DNA of 47,079 nucleotides, from contig JBKDQQ010000037.1 in the NCBI GenBank assembly GCA_046341775.1, positions 1 through 47,079 on the forward strand. Reading direction: 5' to 3'. The first letter of the stretch is position 1, and every line of letters begins with the position of its first letter. The notes under the pieces are model-generated. The model did not search any database and was not told where the DNA came from. It saw nothing but the letters and a program-made list of their open reading frames with translations. The DNA comes from SXXH01 sp041165735. GTDB taxonomy: Bacteria; Planctomycetota; UBA1135; GCA-002686595. The position numbers and the translations under genes were made by a program. This document shows, in pieces, positions 9,206-16,357 of this stretch.

Positions 9206-10599
9206 TGGTTCGCCTCCCGCGCCTCGTACCACGCCGCCAAGGCGGCTTCTCGCGACTCCTCGTCGCCCAGCGGATCGAAGCCCGGCACCGACTTGCCGCG
9301 CGCGCGCAGCCAATCATGCGCCCGCGCCCGCGCCGCCGGATCGGGGTCCTCGAGGAACAGGAGGTTCTCGGCCTCGAACATGGCCGCTAGTTCGTCCAAT
9401 CCGCGCGCGGCGCGCGACAACTCGTCCAAGGTCGCCGGCCAACGACCCACTTCGCCCGCGTGCGCCAGCAGCAAGGCTCGCGGCGCGGGCGCGAGGCCGC
9501 CCTCCTGGGCGCTCGCGGCGAGGTGGCGCAGCAACGCGCCGTCGACGACGAGGCCGAGCGACCGGAGCGCGACGGCGGCTTGCGCATCCGGCGCGAGGCT
9601 CGGCTCCAAGGCCGCGTGCACCACGCGCGCGGCCGCGGCGAGCTCCGCGTCCTCGGCGAGGAAGCCGTAGTCCTGCGCCACGTCGGCGCCCACGAGGTTG
9701 GCGACGTGCAGCCACGCGGCCCGGCCGTGCTCCGGCACGAGCAAGTCCGCGCGCGCGGCGGCGAGCTCCGCCATGCGCCCTTCGCCGCGCGACCAGCCGC
9801 GCACGCGCCGCTCGGTCTCGCCGGCCGACTCGCCGACGAGCGCCAACGTGCGCCGCAGCAGGTCGTCCTCGCCCGACGCGACCACGCGCCGCAGGCGCAG
9901 GCGCGCCGAGAGATCCGGACGACCAACGTCCGGCCCACGACCGGCGAAGACCAACGCGAGCCCGCCTTGGGCCAGGTCGACGTCGTTCCACCTCGGCGCG
10001 GCCGGCGCCAGGCCGTCGGTGAACGAGCCGAGGTCGAGGAAGTGCTGCTCTTCGCTCGCGATCCAGGCGCCTTCGTCATCCTGCACGCCCGCGGACGCGA
10101 CGACCGACAAGGTCGCGCGCCCATCCTCGGCGAGATGCACATCGAGGCGCGCGAGCTCCGCGTCGTCGGCGCGCGCGGCGACCCGCCACCCCACCGTCGT
10201 CCCGGGCGCCACGAGCAACTCTTCGGGAGCGAGCACGAGGTCGCCGCCGACGCGCGCGTCGTAGGACGCGAGCGCATCGCCCGAGGCGAGGCGCACCGAG
10301 CCGCGCGCGCCGCTGACGGGACGGAAGGGCGCGCCGCCTCCCAACGCGATCTGCAAGCCGGAGCCCGCTTCGAGCGCGTGTGGCGCGAGTTGCGCGTGTT
10401 CGGCGCCGAGCAGCCATGCGCACTCGACGACCAGGCACTCCACTCCGCCCTGCTCCACGGAAGCGGGCGTGGCGCGCGCACCTGTCAACGCCGAGCCCGA
10501 CCACGCGCTCGGGCTGGCGATGATCGGAGGCAACGGCGGTTCTCCAGGCTTGGGTGCGGAGCAACCCAGCAAGACGAGGATCGCGAAGTAGGCGCGCAT
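9202..10599 (-). CDS. Lipoprotein of unknown function, coupled to the AsmA-like gene
   Basis: A 465-residue protein starting with a short signal peptide and lipobox (LVLLGCSAP, Cys at residue 13). The first half (about residues 60-270) looks beta-rich. The second half (about 280-465) is Ala/Leu/Glu-rich and helical, possibly with HEAT- or TPR-like repeats, ending in an Arg/Glu-rich tail. I recognise no catalytic motif. It shares four bases with the start of the giant AsmA-like gene, so it is probably made with it and may be its outer-membrane-side or periplasmic partner; that role is inference. The region before it (10600-10735) holds no gene. Confidence 0.7.
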   Translation of the reverse strand: MRAYFAILVLLGCSAPKPGEPPLPPIIASPSAWSGSALTGARATPASVEQGGVECLVVECAWLLGAEHAQLAPHALEAGSGLQIALGGGAPFRPVSGARGSVRLASGDALASYDARVGGDLVLAPEELLVAPGTTVGWRVAARADDAELARLDVHLAEDGRATLSVVASAGVQDDEGAWIASEEQHFLDLGSFTDGLAPAAPRWNDVDLAQGGLALVFAGRGPDVGRPDLSARLRLRRVVASGEDDLLRRTLALVGESAGETERRVRGWSRGEGRMAELAAARADLLVPEHGRAAWLHVANLVGADVAQDYGFLAEDAELAAAARVVHAALEPSLAPDAQAAVALRSLGLVVDGALLRHLAASAQEGGLAPAPRALLLAHAGEVGRWPATLDELSRAARGLDELAAMFEAENLLFLEDPDPAARARAHDWLRARGKSVPGFDPLGDEESREAALAAWYEAREANQ

Positions 10600-10735
10600 G
10601 GGGGGCGCGTGATTCTTGCCGCCGCGCGCCCACGAACCTAGTTGCCCGTGCGAACCTGCGGGCGATGGCCGAGCGCGAGTTCCTGCCTCGGTCGCGGCGC
10701 GGATGCCAGTGGCGCCCGCGCAGTCGACGCACGAC

Positions 10736-11182
10736 CTACGCCGGAACGAGGAGAGGCACCACGCTCAGCACCCCCCGGACCGACCAGGCCACAGTCCGGA
10801 TCCAGTTCGTGCGCACGAGGAAGGCGTGCGCCGCCGGGGTGTAGCCAGCCTGCAGGCGCCCGTGGCTGGGCACCTGAAGAAGGGCGGTTGAAACCCAGAT
10901 GACACCCAACAGAAGCATGCCCAGCCATGGCATCCAACCCGAGTAACGGGGCTCCTGCGCCCACAGCAGGGCCAGGCTGGTCGCCAATTCCACCAACATG
11001 AATGGCGCCACGACGAGCGTCGTGCGGCGTACGTGCTGTTCGTGGTAGGCCGAGAAGGCACCGGCGCCGACACGCGAGTAGAGCGGATAGTGCACCACCT
11101 GCACGAACCAGATCAGGCCCACCATGGCGAGGGTGGCGAAGGCGTGCACCGCGAGCAGCGTGTCGGTGGGGATGGGGACCAT
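10736..11182 (-). CDS. Four-TM membrane protein, unknown function
   Basis: A 148-residue integral membrane protein with four hydrophobic segments (about residues 7-28, 49-73, 81-100 and 126-147). Conserved-looking polar features sit in or near the membrane: HAFATLAMVGLIWFVQVVHY near the N-terminus and YHEQHVRRTT between the first two segments. This His/Arg-rich pattern recurs in small uncharacterised membrane proteins of several phyla. The ATG at 11182 is preferred over the GTG at 11209. The start lies about 50 bases downstream of a strong intrinsic terminator on the same strand, which makes attenuation of this gene possible. Confidence 0.7.
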   Translation of the reverse strand: MVPIPTDTLLAVHAFATLAMVGLIWFVQVVHYPLYSRVGAGAFSAYHEQHVRRTTLVVAPFMLVELATSLALLWAQEPRYSGWMPWLGMLLLGVIWVSTALLQVPSHGRLQAGYTPAAHAFLVRTNWIRTVAWSVRGVLSVVPLLVPA

Positions 11183-11229
11183 GGAGTCGGGAGAGGGTGC
11201 TGGGCGCACGACGGGGCATCACCACCGCC

Positions 11230-11270
11230 GCAAGAAAAAGCCTCCCCGCGAGCGAACTCGCGGGGAGGCC
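11230..11270 (-). terminator. Intrinsic (rho-independent) terminator
   Basis: A perfect 13-bp stem (11240-11252 paired with 11257-11269) with a four-base loop. On the minus strand it reads GCCTCCCCGCGAG, TTCG, CTCGCGGGGAGGC, followed directly by TTTTT at 11239-11235. The T-run is only on the minus strand, so termination is of leftward transcription. No protein gene on that strand ends here. The transcript it ends must therefore be either a small RNA arising between about 11280 and 11450 or the leader of the membrane protein gene that starts 48 bases further on. Confidence 0.8.
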
Positions 11271-11415
11271 TACGACCATCTGTGGAGGACACACATCCTC
11301 CGATGGGTCGTTCGCCCCCCTGACCGGGGTCGGATGCACGGCGCGGCGGAATTTCTCCACGCGGGAAAGGCAAGTGCTCCGCGTGCCAAAGCTGGCACGA
11401 CGCGGGCCGGACAGG
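11271..11415 (-). ncRNA. Candidate structured small RNA or attenuator leader
   Basis: Just before the terminator, the minus strand folds into further helices. One long hairpin spans 11311-11272: outer arms ACGACC and GGTCGT, a bulge, then GGAGGA, a six-base loop and TCCTCC. A perfect 7-bp hairpin, CGTGCCA-GCTT-TGGCACG, spans 11399-11382. Possible smaller stems lie near 11330-11315. Together with the terminator this makes a compact RNA of roughly 150-180 nt with no coding potential that I can support. It does not match 6S RNA, SRP RNA, tmRNA or a riboswitch class I know. The 5' end is not defined, as no convincing promoter was seen. Confidence 0.4.
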
Positions 11416-11457
11416 CCTTCCATTGACAGCGCCGGGCCTAGGAAGGACTTTCCCGGC

Positions 11458-12237
11458 ATGCTCCAACCGCGTCCTGCCTCTGTGAACCCGCGTCTCCTGA
11501 ATTGGCTCTTCGCCATGCTCCTGGTCGCCTTGGCCGGTGCGTGCCGGGCGAGCAAGGAGGCGGCGCCTCCGACCGACGCGGCGGCGGCGACGCACGCGCA
11601 CGGAGGGGCCGACGCGGCGAGCGAAGCCAAGCCGGCGCGCACGAACCGCGACCCGCACGGCAACCCCGATGTCGTGCGCTACATCGACATGCTGCAGTCG
11701 ACGAGCCGGCTCGAGACCTTGCAGGTGCCGCTCGTGGTCGAACGCCTGGCCATCGCCCCCGACGCCATCGTGGGCGACCTCGGCTGCGGGCCGGGCAACT
11801 TCGCGCTGGCCTTCGCGGCGGCGGCGCCGCGCGGAATCGTGTACGCCTGCGATGTCGAGCCGGCGCAGCTCGACTCCTTGCGCGAGAAGATCGCCGGCGA
11901 CGCCGCGCCGAACATCATCCCCGTGCTGGCGAGCTTCGACGACCCGCACTTCCCCCCGGGGCGGATGGACCTCGTCTTCATCGGCGACACCTACCACCAC
12001 CTCCAAGATCGCGTGGCCTACATGCGCCGCCTGAAGCACTGCCTCGCTCCCGGCGGAAAGCTCGCCATCCTCGACTACAAGCCGGGCGACCTCCCGATCG
12101 GGCCGCCGCGCGCGCACAAGTTGGAGGCGGGGGTGATGGAGCGCGAGCTCGTCGAGGCGGGTTGGACGCGCGTCGCGAAGCACGACACGCACCCGTGGCA
12201 CGACTTCGAAGTGTGGGTTCCGGACGAAGCGCGTTGA
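11458..12237 (+). CDS. Lipoprotein SAM-dependent methyltransferase
   Basis: A 259-residue protein with an N-terminal signal and lipobox (ALAGACRAS, Cys at about residue 24), an Ala/Thr/His linker, and a class I methyltransferase domain. Motif I is VGDLGCGPGNFALAF (about residues 102-116), the acidic strand-2 residue is in YACDVEPAQL, and LVFIGDTYHHLQD and GGKLAILDYKPGD follow. An exported methyltransferase is unusual because SAM is cytoplasmic, yet similar lipoprotein or Tat-exported methyltransferases recur in Planctomycetota and Bacteroidota. Substrate unknown. The ATG at 11458 is the only start giving a signal peptide. The divergent upstream region (11183-11457) holds the candidate small RNA on the other strand. 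Confidence 0.8.
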   Translation: MLQPRPASVNPRLLNWLFAMLLVALAGACRASKEAAPPTDAAAATHAHGGADAASEAKPARTNRDPHGNPDVVRYIDMLQSTSRLETLQVPLVVERLAIAPDAIVGDLGCGPGNFALAFAAAAPRGIVYACDVEPAQLDSLREKIAGDAAPNIIPVLASFDDPHFPPGRMDLVFIGDTYHHLQDRVAYMRRLKHCLAPGGKLAILDYKPGDLPIGPPRAHKLEAGVMERELVEAGWTRVAKHDTHPWHDFEVWVPDEAR

Positions 12238-12317
12238 ACGGCGCGGGGCGGGCATGGCGGCGGAATGCCGGCGCCGACCCGACGCGCCGCGGTTAGGCTT
12301 GTGCCACGGAGGATCCC

Positions 12318-12560
12318 ATGCCGAGCTACGAGATCACGCGCTACACCGTGCAGAAGGTAGAGGGCGACGACCAGATCGAGGTCGTGCTGCACGCCAGCGA
12401 CGGCGCGAAGTGGGAGTACGGGATCCCCTACAGCCGCTCGACCGGGCGCTACCAGTTCGAGGAGATCGACGTGATCGCCAACGACTTCGGCGACGAGTTC
12501 GCCGACGAGTTGACGGCGAAGATCGAAGAGCTCGTCGACAAGCTGGTGGCGGGCGCCTAG
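12318..12560 (+). CDS. Small acidic protein, unknown function
   Basis: An 80-residue acidic protein with a well-placed ribosome-binding site (GGAGG about 8 bases before the ATG), one of the few clear ones in the window. The first part looks like a beta-hairpin rich in charged and aromatic residues (KWEYGIPYSRSTGRYQF); the end is a helix rich in Glu, Asp and Lys (ELTAKIEELVDKLV). No cysteines or metal motifs. I do not recognise a family. It is followed at once by a perfect hairpin that could terminate its transcript, so it is probably monocistronic. Confidence 0.65.
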   Translation: MPSYEITRYTVQKVEGDDQIEVVLHASDGAKWEYGIPYSRSTGRYQFEEIDVIANDFGDEFADELTAKIEELVDKLVAGA

Positions 12561-12562
12561 GT

Positions 12563-12584
12563 CGCGGACCGAGGATGGTCCGCG
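12563..12584. terminator. Terminator-like hairpin between convergent genes
   Basis: A perfect 8-bp stem, CGCGGACC and GGTCCGCG, with a 6-base loop, two bases after the stop of the small acidic gene. There is no T-run on either strand. It lies between convergent genes and could slow polymerase from either side. Downstream to 12640 the sequence is a degenerate run of related GGTGCGCGACCGGG-like units. Confidence 0.4.
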
Positions 12585-12637
12585 AGCGCGCACGGTGCGC
12601 GACCGGGTGACGGTGCGGGACCGGGCACGATGCGCGA

Positions 12638-13669
12638 CTAGGGTTGGTCCGCGTCGGGGGCGCGCGGTTCGACGAGCTTCAGCAGCGCCTTGCGTCGCGG
12701 CTCGTCCTTCTCGAGCTCGAGCGCGCGCTGGACCATCTGGCGCGCTTCGACCATCGAGCCGCGACCGGCGTGCAGGATGGCGAGGTTCGTGATGGCGCCA
12801 AGGCAGCTCGGATCGCTCGCCACCGCGGCGCGGTAGTGCTCGATGGCCGCTTCGTAGGCGCCCTTGTCCTCCGACAGGACGCCCAGTTGGAAGTGCGCGC
12901 TCGTGCAGTTCGGATCGGCCTGGATGGCGCGCTCGAGCCATTGGCGGCACGACTCGGCGGACTCGGGATGGGCGGCGCGCACGCCCTTGTCGATGCAGCT
13001 CGCCGCGGCGGCGAGCAGGTCCTCGACGCCCGGTTGGCCCAGCTCGAACGCGCGCCGCCAGGTGAGGTAGGCGGCCTCGCTCGCTCCCGCTCCGGCGTGC
13101 GCGCGGGCGAGCAACGCCATGGAGGCGTAGTCGCCGCCGGTCGCGCGCGCGTACGCCTCGAGCGGTTCCACGGCCGCGGCCTCGAGCCCGAGATCGACCC
13201 GCAATCGACCGAGCAGCAGCAGCGTCTCCGGATGGTCGGGACGCTCCTTCAACGACCTCTCGAGGTACGACTGCGCCGCGCGACCGTAGTTGCTCGCCAT
13301 CAGGATGCGGCCGTTGAGGGTCAACAGGTCGGGATCCTTCGGAAAGCGCTGCAGCATCGCCTTGGCGAGGTTGCCCGCGCTTTCGTAGTCCTGCAGCTCG
13401 AACAAGGCGCGCGCGGCCTCCAACGCGGGGCGCGCGCGCTTGCCGCCTTCGGCGAGGTGGATCGAGTACCAGCGATCGGCGGCCTCCTGCCATTCGCCCT
13501 TGCTCGTGGCCGCGGCGGCCGACTTCTCGTCGGTCTGCACGACGCGCGGCCCCTTCTTCTGCGAGGAGCCGCAGCCGACGAGCAAGGCGCAAGCGAGGAG
13601 CGCGCCCAGCGCGAGGCGCGCCGAGGAAGCACGGACCGGGACGAGGCGGGTGCGCGAGGTGCGGATCAC
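12638..13669 (-). CDS. TPR-repeat lipoprotein
   Basis: A 343-residue lipoprotein: signal segment LALGALLACALLVGCGSS with the lipobox Cys at about residue 31, then a run of tetratricopeptide repeats from about residue 50 to 330. Clear TPR units include WQEAADRWYSIHLAEGG, DYESAGNLAKAMLQRFPKDP, YGRAAQSYLERSLKERPDHP and YEAAIEHYRAAVASDPSC. It is likely a periplasm-facing scaffold for protein complexes such as those of outer-membrane or cell-wall assembly, but the partner is unknown. The GTG at 13669 is chosen because it is the only usable start close to the signal sequence; longer readings run into the divergent HAD gene. Confidence 0.8.
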   Translation of the reverse strand: MIRTSRTRLVPVRASSARLALGALLACALLVGCGSSQKKGPRVVQTDEKSAAAATSKGEWQEAADRWYSIHLAEGGKRARPALEAARALFELQDYESAGNLAKAMLQRFPKDPDLLTLNGRILMASNYGRAAQSYLERSLKERPDHPETLLLLGRLRVDLGLEAAAVEPLEAYARATGGDYASMALLARAHAGAGASEAAYLTWRRAFELGQPGVEDLLAAAASCIDKGVRAAHPESAESCRQWLERAIQADPNCTSAHFQLGVLSEDKGAYEAAIEHYRAAVASDPSCLGAITNLAILHAGRGSMVEARQMVQRALELEKDEPRRKALLKLVEPRAPDADQP

Positions 13670-13762
13670 GCCGCGCAGGATAGCGCGCCGCCGAGCGAGG
13701 CGCAGCAAGCCCGCGCCGCTCGCGGCACCGGCGCGGAGCGGATCCGCTAGCATGCGCGCCGC

Positions 13763-14476
13763 ATGGCCTTGAGGGCGGTCTTCCTGGACGTGGGCAACAC
13801 CTTGCTGCGCGAGGAGCCCGGCCGCTTCTCGCAGTACGCCTTGGCGGCCGCGGAGGAGGGCCTGCGCGTCCCCGAGGCGGACATGCGCGCGTTGATGATC
13901 GAGGCCCACCACGCCTTGCCGCGCGAGATCGACGGCGCGTGGCGCTACACCGACCCGTGGTTCGAGCACTACATCCGCTTCATCTTCCGCGATCGGCTGG
14001 GGCTCGACGAGCAGCGCCTCGCGCCGCTCGCGACGCGCTTGTTCGCGCGCTTCTCCGATCCGGCCATGTTCCGCGTGCACGCCGGCGGCTTCGAGCTGCT
14101 CGCGAGCCTGCGACGCGCCGGGCTGGTCGTCGGCATCGTCTCGAACTGGAGCCCGCGGCTGCCGCCGCTCCTCGAGCGGCTGGGCATCGCCCGCGAGGTC
14201 GACTTCGTCCTGTGCTCGGCCATCGAGCGCCTCGAGAAGCCGGACCGGGCCATCTTCGAGCGCGCCTTGCGCCTCGCCGGCGTGGCCGACCCGCGCGACG
14301 CCCTGCACGCCGGGGACCACGCGGAGAAGGACATCGCGGGCGCCCGCGCGGGAGGCTTGCAGGCCGCGCTGGTCGACCATGCCGGCGACGCGACGGCCGT
14401 GCCGGGCGCGCACCTCGTGCGCGACCTCGACGGGCTCGCCGCGCTCGTCGAACGGCTGCGCGCAGGCCAGCCATGA
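13763..14476 (+). CDS. HAD-superfamily hydrolase
   Basis: A 237-residue haloacid dehalogenase-like phosphatase. Motif I is FLDVGNTLL with the nucleophile Asp9. The second Asp of the usual DxD pair is replaced by Gly (DVG), as in the HDHD3-like and related subgroups. Motif II is GIVSNW (Ser about 130), motif III is in LEKPDRAIF, and motif IV is HAGDHAEKDIAGA (about 178-190). The cap is inserted after motif I (C1-type). The substrate is unknown and could be a small phosphometabolite or a dehalogenation-type substrate. Its TGA overlaps the ATG of the MoxR gene, so the two are coupled. Confidence 0.85.
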   Translation: MALRAVFLDVGNTLLREEPGRFSQYALAAAEEGLRVPEADMRALMIEAHHALPREIDGAWRYTDPWFEHYIRFIFRDRLGLDEQRLAPLATRLFARFSDPAMFRVHAGGFELLASLRRAGLVVGIVSNWSPRLPPLLERLGIAREVDFVLCSAIERLEKPDRAIFERALRLAGVADPRDALHAGDHAEKDIAGARAGGLQAALVDHAGDATAVPGAHLVRDLDGLAALVERLRAGQP

Positions 14477-15453
14477 CGAACCCCGAGGCAGAGATCGCCA
14501 AGGTGCGCGAAGACGCGGAAGCGTTGCGGCGCGCGATCGGCTCGCGCTTCCTCGGCCAACGCCTGGTGGTCGACGAACTGCTGGTCGCCATCGTCGCGGG
14601 CGGGCACGCGCTGGTCGAAGGCGCGCCGGGCACGGGCAAGACGACGCTGGCGCGCGCGCTCGCCGAAGGATGCGCGCTCGACTTCCGGCGCGTGCAATGC
14701 ACGCCCGACCTGCTGCCGATCGACGTGCTGGGCGCGCGCCTGCCCGAAGGCGGCGGGTGGCGCTTCGAGCCCGGCCCGATCTTCGCGAACCTCGTGCTCG
14801 CCGACGAGCTCAACCGCGCCACGCCGCGCACGCAGGCGGCCTTCCTCGAGGCGATGGCCGAAGGACAGGTGACGATCCACGGCGGTACGCGCGCGTTGCC
14901 GCAGCCGTTCGTCGTGGTCGCCACGCAGAACCCGCAGGAGAGCGAGGGCACCTACCCGCTGCCCGAGGCGCAGCTGGACCGCTTCCTGCTGCGCATCGAC
15001 GTCCCCTTCCCGGCCGGGGACGAACTCGCGACGATCATCGCCGCGAGCAGCGGCGCGCAAGCCGTGGCGAGCGGCGTCGTGCTGCCGAAGGAGCGCCTGC
15101 TCGCGGCGCGCGAGATCGTGCGCGAGATCGTGGTGCCGCCGCGCCTGGTGGAGCTCGCCGCGCGCCTCGTGCGCGCCACGCACCCCGACCTCGTCGAGGC
15201 GCCCGACGAAGTGCGGCGCGCCGTGCGCCACGGCGCGTCTCCGCGCGCGGGACGGGACTTGCTGCTCGCCGCGCGCGCGTGGGCGCTCTTGTCGGGCCGC
15301 ATGCACGCGACGCAAGCGGACCTCGAACGCGTGGCGAAGCCCGTGCTGCGGCATCGGCTGGCGCTCTCCTTCGAAGGGCAGGCCGCCGGGGCGCAGGCCG
15401 ACCAGCTGGTCGAGGCGGCGTGGAAGCGCGCCACGAGCGACTCGCGGCCCTGA
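14473..15453 (+). CDS. MoxR-family AAA+ ATPase
   Basis: A 326-residue AAA+ ATPase of the MoxR/RavA clade, chaperone-like proteins that help mature or activate other proteins. Walker A is GAPGTGKTT (about residues 54-62), Walker B is LVLADELNR, sensor 1 is VVATQNPQE, and the arginine finger region is LPEAQLDRFLLRI. The C-terminal lid with GASPRAGRDLLLAARAWAL is typical. MoxR genes are usually next to DUF58 and von Willebrand A genes; none are here, which is unusual. Translation probably begins inside the stop of the HAD gene (ATGA). Confidence 0.9.
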   Translation: MTNPEAEIAKVREDAEALRRAIGSRFLGQRLVVDELLVAIVAGGHALVEGAPGTGKTTLARALAEGCALDFRRVQCTPDLLPIDVLGARLPEGGGWRFEPGPIFANLVLADELNRATPRTQAAFLEAMAEGQVTIHGGTRALPQPFVVVATQNPQESEGTYPLPEAQLDRFLLRIDVPFPAGDELATIIAASSGAQAVASGVVLPKERLLAAREIVREIVVPPRLVELAARLVRATHPDLVEAPDEVRRAVRHGASPRAGRDLLLAARAWALLSGRMHATQADLERVAKPVLRHRLALSFEGQAAGAQADQLVEAAWKRATSDSRP

Positions 15454-15505
15454 GCGCCCGGGCGGAGTCGAGGCGCGGCGCCCCGCCGCTACAATCGAGC
15501 CTCCC

Positions 15506-16357
15506 ATGACGCGCATCGTCCTCGCCCAGATCGAGCCCGCGCTCGGCGACCTGCGCCGCAACCTGGCCTTGCACGAGGCCGAGGTCGGCGCGGCGCGCGC
15601 GGCGGGCGCGAACATGGTCGTGTTCCCGGAGCTCTCGCTCACGGGCTACTTCCTCAAGGACCTCGTCGCCGAGGTGGCCCTGGCCCCGGGCGAAGGACCG
15701 CTGGCGCGCCTCGCCGAGCTCTCCAAGGACATCACCATCGCCGCGGGCTTCGCCGAGCGCGGGCGCGACGGGCGCATCTACAACACGCTAGGCCTGTTCG
15801 AGGACGGCCGGATGGTCGGCGCGCACCGCAAGGTGCACCTCGTGACCTACGGCATGTTCGACGAGGCGCGCGACTTCGCGCCTGGAGAGCGCTTCCGCGC
15901 CATCGACAGCAAGCTCGGCCGCTTCGGCGTGCTCGTGTGCGAGGACATGTGGCACCTCGACGGCATGTGGCTGCACTTCCTCGCGGGAGTGGACGCGATC
16001 CTCGCTTGCAGCGCCAGCCCCGCGCGCGGCGCGCCGGCAGGCGAGGCGCAGCCGCGCTCGCAACGCACATGGACCACGATCCAGGACGCGGCCGCGGTGC
16101 TGACGCAGAGCCATGTCGTGTACTGCAACCGCGTGGGTTGCGAGGACGGCATCGTGTTCGGCGGCGGCTCGCGCGTCGTCGGCCCGGATGGCGTCGAGGT
16201 GGCGCGCCTCGAAGGGTTGGAGCCCGGGCGGTTGTCGTGCGCGCTCGACTCCTCCCTCGTGCGCCGTGTGCGCACGATCACGCCGTTGCGCCGCGACGAG
16301 AAGCCGCAACTGGTGCTGCGCGACCTGCGCGCGCTCGAGGACGCCGAGGAAGCGTGA
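15506..16357 (+). CDS. Nitrilase-superfamily amidohydrolase, likely glutaminase partner of NadE
   Basis: A 283-residue C-N hydrolase. The catalytic triad is visible: Glu in VVFPELSLTGY (about residue 43), Lys in HRKVHL (about 112) and Cys in LVCEDMWHL (about 148). The substrate segment CNRVGCEDGIVFGGGSRVV is like the glutaminase domain of glutamine-dependent NAD synthetases. In most bacteria that domain is fused ahead of the synthetase; here it is a separate gene whose stop overlaps the GTG of nadE. I infer that it releases ammonia from glutamine for NadE. A stand-alone amidase acting on another substrate is the alternative. Confidence 0.8.
   Translation: MTRIVLAQIEPALGDLRRNLALHEAEVGAARAAGANMVVFPELSLTGYFLKDLVAEVALAPGEGPLARLAELSKDITIAAGFAERGRDGRIYNTLGLFEDGRMVGAHRKVHLVTYGMFDEARDFAPGERFRAIDSKLGRFGVLVCEDMWHLDGMWLHFLAGVDAILACSASPARGAPAGEAQPRSQRTWTTIQDAAAVLTQSHVVYCNRVGCEDGIVFGGGSRVVGPDGVEVARLEGLEPGRLSCALDSSLVRRVRTITPLRRDEKPQLVLRDLRALEDAEEA

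Noticed and set aside
3762..9317. Open reading of 1851 codons on the minus strand overlapping the AsmA-like gene in another frame
   Set aside because: Its translation is a low-complexity Arg/Ala/Gly run typical of shadow frames in very GC-rich DNA; the overlapping frame has an anchor and DUF748 features.
10484..10500. TGTCAACGCC as an eighth copy of the 17-bp motif
   Set aside because: The second half (YKGAC at the right distance) is missing.
11382..11399. TGGCACG near TTGC on the minus strand, resembling a sigma-54 promoter
   Set aside because: The distance between the GG and GC elements is four bases too long, and the sequence is part of a perfect hairpin.
11230..11415. Identity of the structured RNA as 6S RNA or SRP RNA
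   Set aside because: No SRP GGTCAGG-GGAAGCA-type loop and no clear 6S central bubble; only a generic call is supported.
11420..11428. TTGACA upstream of the lipoprotein methyltransferase as a -35 box
   Set aside because: No -10 box 16-18 bases downstream, and transcription would start at or past the ATG.
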